Positions 37,249 to 46,337 of a stretch of 52,928 nucleotides of DNA are shown piece by piece (positions within the stretch are counted from its first letter, which is position 1; each line of letters opens with the position of its first letter). Below the pieces are notes generated by a model that saw nothing but the letters and a program-made list of their open reading frames with translations, ran no database searches and was not told the DNA's origin. The DNA lies in assembly GCF_002081715.1 (NCBI RefSeq), contig NZ_MUKP01000035.1, positions 1 through 52,928 of the forward strand, written 5' to 3'. The translations under genes and the position numbers were made by a program. This stretch comes from Nocardia donostiensis. Its GTDB lineage: Bacteria; Actinomycetota; Actinomycetes; Mycobacteriales; Mycobacteriaceae.

Positions 37249-40194
37249 GTGAAGTTCAGTGTGGCAGAGGTGACGGGACCGGTGCGGCGGTTGATGGCGA
37301 CCGCGCAGAACGGTCTCGAGGTGATCCGCTACGGGGGTCTGAGCAGCGATATCGAATCCTCACCTTTCGAGGTGGTGGAGCGGCGGCGCACCTACCGGTT
37401 GCGGCACTACTTCCCTGACGATGTCACCCCGGGCAGCCCGGTCGCGGTGCTGGTACCGCCGCTGATGGTCAGCGCCGATATCTGGGACGTCAACACCGAC
37501 GACGGCGCCGTAGGAATCCTGCACCGGGCCGGGATCGACTGCTGGGTGGTGGACTTCGGTTCCCCGGCGGCGGAGGAAGGCGGCTGGGAACGCGATCTGG
37601 CCGACCACGTGCTCGCCGTGAACTCCGCGATCGACACCGTCTGCGCGGCCACCGGCAACAACGTGCACCTGATGGGGTATTCCCAAGGCGGGATGTTCGC
37701 CTACCAGACGGCGGCGTTCCGCTACGGCAAGGGCGTGGCCAGTATCGTCACCTTCGGCAGCCCGGTCGATATCATTGCAGGCATCCCGTTCGGCCTCCCG
37801 TATGACATGGTCTCCGATGTCGCGGGTTTCCTGGCCGATCATGTGGTGACCAGACTGCCGATCACCGACGCCATGGTGCGCTTCGGGTTCCAAATGCTGG
37901 ATCCGGTCAAAACGGCCAAGGCCAGAATCGATTTCCTGCGGCAACTGCACGACCGGGATGCGCTGCTGCCGAAAGAACGCCAGCGGCGGTTCCTCAACAG
38001 CGAAGGCTGGGTCGGCTACGCCGGACCGGCCGCCGCCGACCTGCTCAAACAGTTCGTGGTGCACAACCGGCTCATGACGGGCGGGTTCGTCATCCGGGAT
38101 CAGCCGATTTCGCTGGCCGAACTGAAATGCCCGATCCTGGCGTTCGTCGGTGAGGTCGACGATATCGGCCAGCCTGCGGCCGTGCGCGCTATCGTGCGCG
38201 CCGCACCGAACGCAGAGGTGTACGAGGCGACCCTGGTGGCAGGGCATTTCGGCCTCGTCGCGGGCAGTATGGCAGGCAAGCACACCTGGCCGTTGGTGCG
38301 CGACTGGATCAGATGGCAGACCGGGCAGGCGCCGCTGCCCGAGGAAATCGTGCCTATGGCCGAACATGTGCCGGTCAATCGTCCCCGGTCGGCGGGCCGC
38401 CGAGCCGCGCATACCGCGGCGGGGATCGTCGAAGCCGGCGCGAGCATGAGCCGAACGCTGGAACAGATCGCGGCCAACACCTTGCGCGGCTCGGTCGGGC
38501 TGGTCGGCGAGGCCGCGCGGGCACTGCCCAGGTTGACCCGGCTGGGGAAGATCCAGCCGAGCACCCGGATCTCGCTGGGCCGGCTCATGGCCGAGCAGGC
38601 ACGGCGCTCGCCGGACAGCGAATGCTTCCTGTTCGACGACCGGGTGCACACCCACGCTGCCGTCGAGGTGCGCATCGACAATGTGGTCCGCGGGCTCATC
38701 TCCGTCGGAATCCGGCCCGCCATTCGCGTGGCCGTGGTCATGGAGACCCGGCCGAGCGCGCTGGTGACCGTGGCCGCGCTGTCCCGGCTGGGCGCCGTCG
38801 CGGTGCTGTTGGCGCCGGGCAGCGAACTGAAACAGGCGCTGGCCCGCACCGGCGCCAAGATCGTGATCGCCGACCCGGAGAATGTGCGCCACGCGGTGAG
38901 TACCGGCGCCGATGTGCTGGTACTCGGCGGGGGCGACAACCGCGGCCTCGATGTCCCGCTGGGCGCGAACCTGGTCGACCTGGAACAGATCGACCCCGCC
39001 CTGGTGCGGCTGCCCGCCTGGTACCGGCCCAACCCGGGGCGGGCGCGAGAACTGGCGTTCATCCTGGTCACCGGCACCGGAGACCGGTTGGAAGTCAAAT
39101 ACATCACCAACTACCGGTGGGCGCTGTCGGCGTTCGGCACCGCCTCGGCCGCCGACCTGGACCACCGGGACACCGTGTACTGCCTCGCCCCGCTGCACCA
39201 TTCGTCCGGACTGCTGGTGAGCTTGGGCGGCGCGGTCGCGGGTGGTAGCCGGATCGCGCTGGCCAGATCGATGGACCCGGCCCGCTTCGCCGAGGAGGTG
39301 TACCGGTATGGCGTCACCGTGGTCACCTACACGTGGACGATGCTGCGCGATATCCTCGACGCCGACGTGTTCCCGCCCGGGCACCGCCACCCGATCCGCC
39401 TGTTCATCGGCTCCGGTATGCCCGCGGGTTTGTGGCGACGCACCACCGAACAGTTCGCGCCCGCCCGCGTGGTCGAGTTCTACGCCTCCATCGAAGGCGA
39501 TGTGGTGCTGGCGAACGTGCCGGGCAACAAGGCGGGCTGCAAGGGCAGGCCGCTGCCCGGCACCGCGAAAGTGGAACTGGTGGCCTACGACCCGGAGACC
39601 CAGCAGATCCTCGTCGACGAGTCCGGTTTCGCCCGCCGCTGCGGCGATAACGAGGTCGGGTTGCTGATCGGTTCGGCCGCCGATTCGGTCGACCTGTCCG
39701 CGGGCGGCCTGCGCGGCGTTTTCGCCCCGGGGGATTCGTGGATGCCGACGGAAAACCTGTTCCGCCGCGACAGCGACGGCGACTACTGGCTGGTCGACCG
39801 CACCGACACCGTGATCCGCACCCCGCGTGGCCCGGTGTTCACCCAGCCGATCGCCGACGCGCTCAACGACATCACCGCCGTCGATATGGAGGTCGTCTAC
39901 GGCCTGACTGCACGGGACCGGACGCTGGCGGTGGCGGCAGTGAGCGTCCGGCCCGGATTCCGGCTCGAACCCGAACACCTCACCGAGGCGTTGCGCGCAC
40001 TGGCCCCCGCGCAACGCCCCGACCTGGTGTATGTCGTCGCCGATATCCCCCGCAGCCCGTGGTACCGCCCGTCGGCGGCAGCGGTTCAGGCGGCAGGGGC
40101 GCCCGAGCCGGGCCCGCTTACCTGGCGTTACAACTCGGATACCGAGGTGTACGAGGAGCTGACCGAAGAGACCGGACGCGCCCTGCTGAGTTGA
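37249..40194 (+). CDS. Rv1683-like fusion: PHA-synthase/lipase domain plus acyl-CoA synthetase-like domain
   Basis: 981 residues in two parts. Residues 1-370 are an alpha/beta hydrolase of the PHA synthase/lipase type (GYSQG with Ser about 145; GEVDD; VAGHFG). Residues about 430-981 have the ANL acyl-CoA synthetase fold. The second part lacks clear ANL motifs: VTGTGDRLEVKYIT replaces the Thr/Ser/Gly-rich P-loop, YASIEGD stands for the YGxTE motif, and PRSPWYRPSAAAV lacks the catalytic Lys. M. tuberculosis Rv1683 (from memory) has the same architecture and is linked to triacylglycerol turnover. GTG start with GGGAGCGG before it. Its TGA lies in the TTGAT that flanks an IS element. Confidence 0.88.
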   Translation: MKFSVAEVTGPVRRLMATAQNGLEVIRYGGLSSDIESSPFEVVERRRTYRLRHYFPDDVTPGSPVAVLVPPLMVSADIWDVNTDDGAVGILHRAGIDCWVVDFGSPAAEEGGWERDLADHVLAVNSAIDTVCAATGNNVHLMGYSQGGMFAYQTAAFRYGKGVASIVTFGSPVDIIAGIPFGLPYDMVSDVAGFLADHVVTRLPITDAMVRFGFQMLDPVKTAKARIDFLRQLHDRDALLPKERQRRFLNSEGWVGYAGPAAADLLKQFVVHNRLMTGGFVIRDQPISLAELKCPILAFVGEVDDIGQPAAVRAIVRAAPNAEVYEATLVAGHFGLVAGSMAGKHTWPLVRDWIRWQTGQAPLPEEIVPMAEHVPVNRPRSAGRRAAHTAAGIVEAGASMSRTLEQIAANTLRGSVGLVGEAARALPRLTRLGKIQPSTRISLGRLMAEQARRSPDSECFLFDDRVHTHAAVEVRIDNVVRGLISVGIRPAIRVAVVMETRPSALVTVAALSRLGAVAVLLAPGSELKQALARTGAKIVIADPENVRHAVSTGADVLVLGGGDNRGLDVPLGANLVDLEQIDPALVRLPAWYRPNPGRARELAFILVTGTGDRLEVKYITNYRWALSAFGTASAADLDHRDTVYCLAPLHHSSGLLVSLGGAVAGGSRIALARSMDPARFAEEVYRYGVTVVTYTWTMLRDILDADVFPPGHRHPIRLFIGSGMPAGLWRRTTEQFAPARVVEFYASIEGDVVLANVPGNKAGCKGRPLPGTAKVELVAYDPETQQILVDESGFARRCGDNEVGLLIGSAADSVDLSAGGLRGVFAPGDSWMPTENLFRRDSDGDYWLVDRTDTVIRTPRGPVFTQPIADALNDITAVDMEVVYGLTARDRTLAVAAVSVRPGFRLEPEHLTEALRALAPAQRPDLVYVVADIPRSPWYRPSAAAVQAAGAPEPGPLTWRYNSDTEVYEELTEETGRALLS

Positions 40195-40215
40195 TCAGAA
40201 AACGTAGCGTGCAGA

Positions 40216-40235
40216 CCCCGTCCTTCAGGGCGGGG
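40216..40235 (+). repeat. Left-end subterminal hairpin of IS element
   Basis: CCCCGTCC-TTCA-GGGCGGGG, eight pairs with one G-T type mismatch. It mirrors the right-end hairpin at 41480-41499, with the same TTCA loop. In functional relatives such hairpins are recognised by the TnpA transposase, which this copy lacks. Confidence 0.75.
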
Positions 40236-40299
40236 ATAGCGCATCAGTTCGATTGTGACGCAATAACCTCCTATCATGCCAAGCATGGGAGCTACGGCG

Positions 40300-41425
40300 G
40301 TGACGGGCGTACAAGTACCGCTTTTACCCGACTCCCGATCAAATGCAACAGCTTTCGGTGACCTTCGGCTGTGTCCGCTACGTGTACAACCGGGCTCTCG
40401 CGGAACGCTCCCGCGCCTGGACCCAGCAACAGCGGCGCGTCAACTACGCTGACACGTCCCTGATGTTGACGCAGTAGAAACGCGACCCCGACACCGCGTG
40501 GCTGGCGGAGCCGTCGAAAGGTCCGCTACAGCAAGCTCTGCGTAACCTTCAGGGCGCGTTCGACAAGTTCTGGCGCAAACAGACCGGGTATCCGAAGTTC
40601 AAGAAGAAAGGCAAGTCGAAAGACTCAGCCACCTATTTCTCGAACTGTTTCACCTACCGCGACAGGGAAATCAAGCTGGCCAAGCAGTCCGAGCCGTTGA
40701 ATATCCGCTGGTCGCGCCCCTTGCCGGAGGGGGCGGTGCCGTCGCAGGTGACGGTGTCGAAGGATTCGGCGGGTCGCTATCACGTCTCGATTCTGGTCGA
40801 GGACACCATCAGCGAACACGCCCCCACCGAGGCCACGGTCGGGGTGGATGCGGGCATCGCCTCGCTGTATACGCTGTCGACCGGGGAGAAGGTGTCGAAT
40901 CCTCGGCACGAGAAGACCGACCGCGCTCGGTTGGCGAAGGCTCAGCGGGTGCTGTCGAAGAAACAGAAGGGCTCGAAGAACCGGGCGAAGGCGCGGTGGC
41001 GGGTGGCGCGGATTCATGCGCGGATCTCCGATTGCCGCCGCGATCATCTGCACAAGCTCTCGACTCGTTTGGTGCGCGAAAGCCAAGTGATCGCCATCGA
41101 GGACCTGAGCGTGCGGAACATGGTTCGCAACTGCTCGCTGGCGCGGGCGATCTCGGATGCGTCGTGGGCGCAGTTCCGGGGCATGGTGGAGTACAAGGCC
41201 GACTGGTACGGGCGCACCGTCATAGCGGTCGACCGCTTCTACCCGTCCAGCAAGACGTGCTCGGCTTGCGGACGGATCACCGATACGATGCCGTTGCACG
41301 TCCGGGAGTGGGAGTGCCTGTGCGGGGCATCCCACGACCGGGACGTGAACGCGGCCAAAAACATACGCGCGGCCGGGCTGGCCGTGCTCGCCTGCGGAGA
41401 TGGTGTGAGACCGCCCCGCAGCTGA
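40300..41425 (+). pseudogene. Decayed tnpB (RNA-guided nuclease/OrfB)
   Basis: The coding frame runs from about TAC 40310 (YKYRFYPTPDQMQQLSVTFG) to TGA 41423-41425. Two lesions are seen. First, the natural GTG start at 40300 is one base out of frame and a TGA (40301-40303) stands directly before the frame, as if one G was inserted. Second, TAG at 40475-40477 interrupts the frame at about codon 57. Beyond it the protein is intact: RuvC I GVDAGIASLY, RuvC II IAIEDLSVRNM, zinc ribbon CSACGR...CLCG and RuvC III HDRDVNAAKNIRAAG. A 242-residue fragment could start at TTG 40697, but it lacks the nucleic-acid recognition lobe. Catalytic residues survive, so decay may be recent. Confidence 0.87.
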
Positions 41426-41505
41426 TGCGGGGAGGCAGCCGTTGATGAAACAGGAAACCTCGGGTGTGAACCCGGGAATCCCCCGCCTTCAGGCGGGGGA
41501 GGAAG
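41380..41505 (+). ncRNA. Probable omega RNA (reRNA) scaffold at tnpB 3' end
   Basis: Overlaps the end of tnpB and the right end of the element. Hairpins: CCCCGCA-GCTGA-TGCGGGG (41414-41432, with the tnpB stop in the loop), a CCTCGGG/CCCGGG pairing (41458-41475) and the terminal CCCCCGCC/GGCGGGGG stem (41480-41499). In active relatives this region is processed from the tnpB transcript, and the bases just outside the right end serve as guide. Expression here is unknown. Confidence 0.5.
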
Positions 41506-42648
41506 TCAACAGCAGGTGTAACCGGTGACCGCGTCGATTACCCGGTCCACCTGTGCCTCGGTGAGCGCGGGCCACAACGGCAACCGCACGATCGTCGCGG
41601 CGAACTCCGCGCTGCGCAGACACGGTACCGGTGTCCGGCCGTATTTCAGTCCGGCCGGGCTGGAATCCAAGGGCACGTAATGAAACGGTGCGACGATGCC
41701 CCGTTCGGCCAGATACCGGATCAGGCCGTCGCGGGCGTCCTCGGATGGCATCCGCAGATAGAACAGGTGAGCGGTGTGCCTGCAGTCCGGCGGCACCCTC
41801 ATCGGCCGCACCCCGTGCCGGTCGGCCCAGTCGGCCAGCGCCGCCGCATAGGCATTCCACACCCGATGCCGGTTGGCCTGGATGGTGCCGAACGCAGTCA
41901 GTTGTGCGTCCAGCACCGCCGCGTTCAGTTCGCTGGGCAGATAGCTGGAGCCGATGTCCTGCCAGCAATACTTGTCGACCTGTCCGCGGAGGAACCGGGC
42001 GCGATCGGTGCCCTTTTCCCGCATGATCTCCGCGCGACCCAGCAGGATCTCGTCGGACAACAGCAGCGCGCCGCCCTCCCCGCAGTGCACATTCTTGGTG
42101 TCGTGGAAGCTCTGGGCGCCGATGGTGCCGAGGGTGCCCAGCGCACGCCCGCGCCAGCGTCCGCCCAAACCGTGCGCATTGTCCTCGATGATCGCCAGGC
42201 CGTGCTGGTCGGCCAGCGCCAGCAGCGCCGCCATATCGGCGGCCACACCCCCGTAGTGCATGACCATGATCGCCCTGGTGCGTTCGGTGACGGCTGCCGC
42301 GGCCGCGGCCGGGTCGAGATTGCCGGTGGTGTCGTCGATATCGGCGAAAACGCTGGTCGCGCCGCGTAATGCGATCGCGGTCGCCGCCGAGGTGAACGCG
42401 AAACTGGGCACGATCACCTCGTCGCCCGGTCCGAGCTCCAGCAGCAGCGCGCCCAGTTCGAGGGCATGGGTGCCCGAGGTCGTCAACAGCACATGGGGTG
42501 CGCCGGTGATCGCGGCGAGCTTCGCGCTGGCCGCCGCGGTGAACGGCCCGTCGCCGTGACTGTGATCGGAATCCAGGACAGCGGCCAGGTTCGCCAGTTC
42601 CGCGCCGGTGCGGAAGGGTCTGCTGAAGATGATCCGTTCGGCGCTCAC
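41506..42648 (-). CDS. DegT/WecE-family sugar aminotransferase (RffA-like)
   Basis: 380-residue PLP enzyme resembling dTDP-4-amino-4,6-dideoxygalactose transaminase (WecE/RffA) of nucleotide-sugar pathways. IFSRPFRTGAELANLAAVLDS, VLLTTSGTHALELGALLLEL, VPSFAFTSAATAIALRGATS and the Schiff-base Lys in SFHDTKNVHCGEGG (about 185) match that group; EDNAHGLGG carries the PLP-binding Asp. GTG 42648 overlaps the glycosyltransferase stop as GTGA. The last codons end at the right border of the IS element. It would supply an amino-deoxyhexose for the adjacent glycosyltransferases, an inference from context. Confidence 0.9.
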   Translation of the reverse strand: MSAERIIFSRPFRTGAELANLAAVLDSDHSHGDGPFTAAASAKLAAITGAPHVLLTTSGTHALELGALLLELGPGDEVIVPSFAFTSAATAIALRGATSVFADIDDTTGNLDPAAAAAAVTERTRAIMVMHYGGVAADMAALLALADQHGLAIIEDNAHGLGGRWRGRALGTLGTIGAQSFHDTKNVHCGEGGALLLSDEILLGRAEIMREKGTDRARFLRGQVDKYCWQDIGSSYLPSELNAAVLDAQLTAFGTIQANRHRVWNAYAAALADWADRHGVRPMRVPPDCRHTAHLFYLRMPSEDARDGLIRYLAERGIVAPFHYVPLDSSPAGLKYGRTPVPCLRSAEFAATIVRLPLWPALTEAQVDRVIDAVTGYTCC

Positions 42649-43790
42649 GACGCCGAGACCTTCCCCCGCACACCGGAACCAGGACGACCACCGGCGGGTT
42701 CGGGCGGCCGTGGGGTGGGGGAGTCGACGGTGAGGTACAGCGGTTTGCCGACCAGGATGTGCAATGCGACCCCGAGATATTCGGCGATCAGGCCGAGGGA
42801 GAACAGGATCGCCCCCGAGCACAGCAGTAGTACGACGATGATCGACGCCCAGCCCTCCGGGTTCCCGTCGCCGCTGGTCAACGCCGTACCGATGACAACG
42901 GCGGCGAGCGCGCCACCCCCGAGCGCCAGCGTCACACCGAGCAGGCTCACCAGCCGCAGGCCGCGAGTCCCTGTGCACAACACCATCTTCCAGAACAGCG
43001 AGAACAGCCGCCGGTAGTTGTACCCGGATTCGGCGCGGCCCTCGGCCCGCAAGATCACCGGTACCGATACACATCGCCCCACCACCCAGGTGAGTGCCAC
43101 ATCCAGGTAGGCGCCGTTGCTCGCGACTTCGGCGAGCCTGCGGCCGATATCACCGCGGATCAGCCGGAAACTTTCGAACCTGGTGGAGCTCGGAAACGCG
43201 AATACCGTGGCCAGCGCGAGTTTCGCGGCGCGGGAGGTGATATTGCGCAGCAGGCCGTGCGGCCGGGTGTTGGTGGGTTTGGAGTAGACCAGATCGGCGC
43301 GGGCGTTCAGCGCGGCGTGCAGGAAATCGGCGATGAACGCCGGATTGTGCTGGCCGTCTTCGTCCATGGTGACGATCCAGTCGCCGCGCGCCGCCGCCAT
43401 TCCGGCTATGGTCGCCGCGTCCTGGCCGAAATTGCGGCTCAGCCAGATCACCCGCACCTGCGGATAGTCGTACTCCAGTTGCCGCAGCACCATATCGGAA
43501 CGGTCGGGACCGTTGTCGTGCACCAGCACGATCTCCTCGACCGCGAAGGCGATACGTCCGGCGACCGTCGGTGCGGCGAGCCGGTCGAGTTCACCGACCA
43601 GTGCGGCGATGGTCTGTTCGCCCCGGTACACCGGAATCACCACCGACACCGAGCACACAGCGGGCAACCGAGGACGGGTAACCGCCTGCGGCCCTGAGGA
43701 CACGGTGTCGCCGCGGGCCCGCATGCGATAGCGGGGCGATGCCGAATAAGCATTCGGACCGGAGGGAAAAGAGCTGTCAGAAAACGGCAT
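42645..43790 (-). CDS. Membrane GT2 glycosyltransferase (polyprenyl-phosphate type)
   Basis: 381 residues with an N-terminal 45-residue tail, then a GT-A domain: VSVVIPVYRGEQTIAALVGEL (about 48-68), the acidic motif VTMDEDGQHNP (about 139-149) and the family strings WLSRNFGQDAATIAGM and GYNYRRLFSLF. Two C-terminal membrane helices (about 282-306 and 315-345) follow. This layout is that of GtrB/ArnC/DPM1-like enzymes, which load a sugar on undecaprenyl or decaprenyl phosphate at the inner leaflet. It is first in a two-gene unit with the aminotransferase and divergent from the YfhO-like gene. Confidence 0.9.
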   Translation of the reverse strand: MPFSDSSFPSGPNAYSASPRYRMRARGDTVSSGPQAVTRPRLPAVCSVSVVIPVYRGEQTIAALVGELDRLAAPTVAGRIAFAVEEIVLVHDNGPDRSDMVLRQLEYDYPQVRVIWLSRNFGQDAATIAGMAAARGDWIVTMDEDGQHNPAFIADFLHAALNARADLVYSKPTNTRPHGLLRNITSRAAKLALATVFAFPSSTRFESFRLIRGDIGRRLAEVASNGAYLDVALTWVVGRCVSVPVILRAEGRAESGYNYRRLFSLFWKMVLCTGTRGLRLVSLLGVTLALGGGALAAVVIGTALTSGDGNPEGWASIIVVLLLCSGAILFSLGLIAEYLGVALHILVGKPLYLTVDSPTPRPPEPAGGRPGSGVRGKVSAS

Positions 43791-43954
43791 TGGCGAGATC
43801 GACTTTCGACGACGGTACGCGTGCCGGTGCTCGTTGACGCTGGCTGAGCCCGAGATCGTGAACTGTAACAGGTACTTCGGCGAAGTTCGGGCGGTTTCGG
43901 CAGACGCGCCGTTACGGCCGCTGACGGCGCGATGGGCGGTAGGGTCTGGAACCC

Positions 43955-46195
43955 GTGACGGATGGTCGAGCAGGCAGCCGGCGAGACGTGCTCCGGTGGG
44001 GTGCGGTGTGCGTGCTGGGTGTGCTCACCGGGTACCTGGCGGTGCTGTCGGCGAACTCCCGGCATTTCTATACCGACGACACCGAATCCCAATACGCCCC
44101 GCTATGGGTGATGCTGGGTGATCGGCTGCGCGCAGGCCGGTTCCCGGTGCTGGTACCCGAGCATTGGCTGGCCGGTAATTACGCGATCGAAGAAGCGGGT
44201 CTGCTCAATCCGCCACAGCTGCTGATCGACCTGATCGCGCCTTCGGTGGACAACCTGGCGTTGTACGCCACCGTGGTGAAGCTGGTGTTCGCGATCGTGC
44301 TCGGGCTGGGTGTGTACCGGGTCTGCCTGGCCTACGGCGCCCACCCCGCCTGGGCGGCGGTGGCCGGTGTATCGCTGCCGTTCAGCGGTTTTGTGCTGTT
44401 CTTCGATGCGGCCAGCTGGATGACCGCGTTCACCGGCACCGCGTGGCTGGTGCACGCGTGGGCGGCGGCGGTGCGGTATGTGCGTGGGCGTGGTGGGCCG
44501 ATTCCGGTGTTCGTATTCCTGTACCTGGCGATATCGGTGCAGTACGTGTTTCCGGCGGTGGAGGCGGGTCTGCTGATCGGTTGTGTGGTCGTGGGAGAGG
44601 TGGTGCACCAGCGCCGGTGGGTGCCGTCGTTGCGGTTGGCGGCGGTGTCCGGGTGCGCGGCGCTGGCCGGGCTGGCCACCTATCTACCCAGTGTGCTCAC
44701 CGCCGATGTCACTTGGCGCGGTGCAGGCGATATCGTCAACGACCAGTTCCTCACCGTGCCGTGGTCGGAGTCGTTGAACGCCAGCCTGCCGAGCACATTG
44801 CCCGCGTTCACCTCCTGGTGGGGGTATGTGCAGCCGCTGCCGATGGTCTATATCGCGTGGTTCCTGATTCCGGCACTGGCATTCGTCGACTGGCGGCGCG
44901 CGACGGCGGCCGGTCGCGAGCTCAGCGCTGTCGCCGGGTTCGCGGTGCTGACACTGCTGTGGGCAGCGGGGCCGGGGACGATGGGCCCGCTGCGCTGGCC
45001 GGTGCGGGTGCTGCCGATGGTGGCCCTGGCCCTGCTGGTGCTGGTGTGCGTGCTGTTGGGCCGCTACGGAACCACCGCCGGTTGGCGCCGTCGCGGTAGC
45101 ACCGCCGGCCTGCTGATCGGCGTGCTGCTGTTGCGGTCGCTGGGGTCCGCACCGCACTACGCGCCCTGGCATCTGCTCGCCGCCCTGGGGGTCGGCGGAC
45201 TCGGCGCGCTCGTGGTCGGTCTGGGCCGCACCCGCGGCACGGCATGGGCCTGTGCCTTGATCGTGGCCGCCGTCGGCCCCATCGCCTACTGGCAGGTGCG
45301 GGCCGCGCAACCGACCCCGATGAGCTGGAACCTGCCGGAACGCCGTTCGGAGATGAAGGCCGCCTTCCCTGATTTCGACGGCACCACACTGCAATTGGCC
45401 GATCGCGCGTTGATCCCATCAGGACAGCACACCCTCGACGCAGCCTACGGATCGCTCGCCTTCGGCAACTATGCGAAGAACCTGGAACTGGACTACGTCG
45501 GCGGCTACACCCCCAATGGGCATTTCCATTTCGGTCACCTGCTGTGCATGCGCTGGGACACCAGCGTCTGCCCCGACGCCTACCGTCGTGCCTTCGCCAC
45601 CGAACCCGAAACCGGCCGCCGCATCGTGGATCTGATGAAAATCGACCGGGTGGTCTTGCACCGCGCCCTCTATCCGGACGCCCGCGACCAGCCCGCCCCG
45701 CCGGGCTGGACCTGGGTCGACTATCCGGGCCACGAGGCCCATATCGCCGTCCTCGAACGCACGACCGGCCCTGTCTCCACCCGCAACGGCCGGATCGCCC
45801 ACACCGACGGCGTCACCGCCACCTCGATCTCCGAATCCGACAGCACCAGTCGCGTGCGCGTCACTTCACCCGACGGCGGCCGCATCGTCTTCGCCCGCCT
45901 CGGCTGGCCCGGCTACCGCGCCCACCTCGACGGGAACCCGATCCCGATCGACGTCGTCGCGGACTCCTTCGTCACCGTCGACATCCCACCGGGTACCGCA
46001 GGCGCCGAACTCGAACTCACCTGGCGGCCGCCCGGCTGGAAAATCGGCGCCGCAACAGCCCTGCTCGGCGTGCTCGGGCTCGCCCTCCTCGAATGGATGC
46101 ATATCCGCCGACACCGCCGCAACAGCGACCCACCGGCACCGGACACCAGCGACCCACCCATCCCCGGCCGCGAACTCGCGACTGCCCAGGTATGA
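43955..46195 (+). CDS. YfhO-like polytopic membrane protein, putative GT-C transferase
   Basis: 746 residues. About 11-12 hydrophobic segments fill residues 10-460, a soluble domain (about 465-710) follows, and a last membrane helix lies near 700-720 (AATALLGVLGLALLEWM). The early loop has NSRHFYTDDTESQYAPLW, whose Asp pair resembles the acidic catalytic loop of GT-C enzymes that use lipid-linked sugars. This matches the bacterial YfhO family, implicated in glycosylation of lipoteichoic acid in Bacillus. The start is GTG, with TAGGGT at 43940-43945 as a possible -10. It is divergent from the glycosyltransferase and probably acts with it. Confidence 0.85.
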   Translation: MTDGRAGSRRDVLRWGAVCVLGVLTGYLAVLSANSRHFYTDDTESQYAPLWVMLGDRLRAGRFPVLVPEHWLAGNYAIEEAGLLNPPQLLIDLIAPSVDNLALYATVVKLVFAIVLGLGVYRVCLAYGAHPAWAAVAGVSLPFSGFVLFFDAASWMTAFTGTAWLVHAWAAAVRYVRGRGGPIPVFVFLYLAISVQYVFPAVEAGLLIGCVVVGEVVHQRRWVPSLRLAAVSGCAALAGLATYLPSVLTADVTWRGAGDIVNDQFLTVPWSESLNASLPSTLPAFTSWWGYVQPLPMVYIAWFLIPALAFVDWRRATAAGRELSAVAGFAVLTLLWAAGPGTMGPLRWPVRVLPMVALALLVLVCVLLGRYGTTAGWRRRGSTAGLLIGVLLLRSLGSAPHYAPWHLLAALGVGGLGALVVGLGRTRGTAWACALIVAAVGPIAYWQVRAAQPTPMSWNLPERRSEMKAAFPDFDGTTLQLADRALIPSGQHTLDAAYGSLAFGNYAKNLELDYVGGYTPNGHFHFGHLLCMRWDTSVCPDAYRRAFATEPETGRRIVDLMKIDRVVLHRALYPDARDQPAPPGWTWVDYPGHEAHIAVLERTTGPVSTRNGRIAHTDGVTATSISESDSTSRVRVTSPDGGRIVFARLGWPGYRAHLDGNPIPIDVVADSFVTVDIPPGTAGAELELTWRPPGWKIGAATALLGVLGLALLEWMHIRRHRRNSDPPAPDTSDPPIPGRELATAQV

Positions 46196-46337
46196 ACGAA
46201 ACACCGTGCGAGCCGGGAACAAGGATCCACACCTGTCCCGCCGACGCCCAGGGGAAGCGCCCCAGAGTACTCCCTGGCCATGCGGGCCCCGGGCGGCGTA
46301 CGCCGAGCGCGGGCCGGTGTCGGGTAGGTTGGCCGGT

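Larger units (their letters stand above)
40196..41505 (+). mobile_element. IS605-family, tnpB-only element (IS1341-like)
   Basis: About 1.3 kb without tnpA. The left flank ends TTGAT (40191-40195), the target/TAM known for ISDra2-type TnpB. A hairpin CCCCGTCC-TTCA-GGGCGGGG lies 20 bases inside the left end (40216-40235) and CCCCCGCC-TTCA-GGCGGGGG near the right end (41480-41499). The right boundary is within AGGAAGTCAA (41500-41509) and cannot be fixed to the base because CA occurs at both junctions. There is no target duplication, as expected for this family. The insertion separates the stop codons of two convergent genes and harms neither. Confidence 0.87.
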
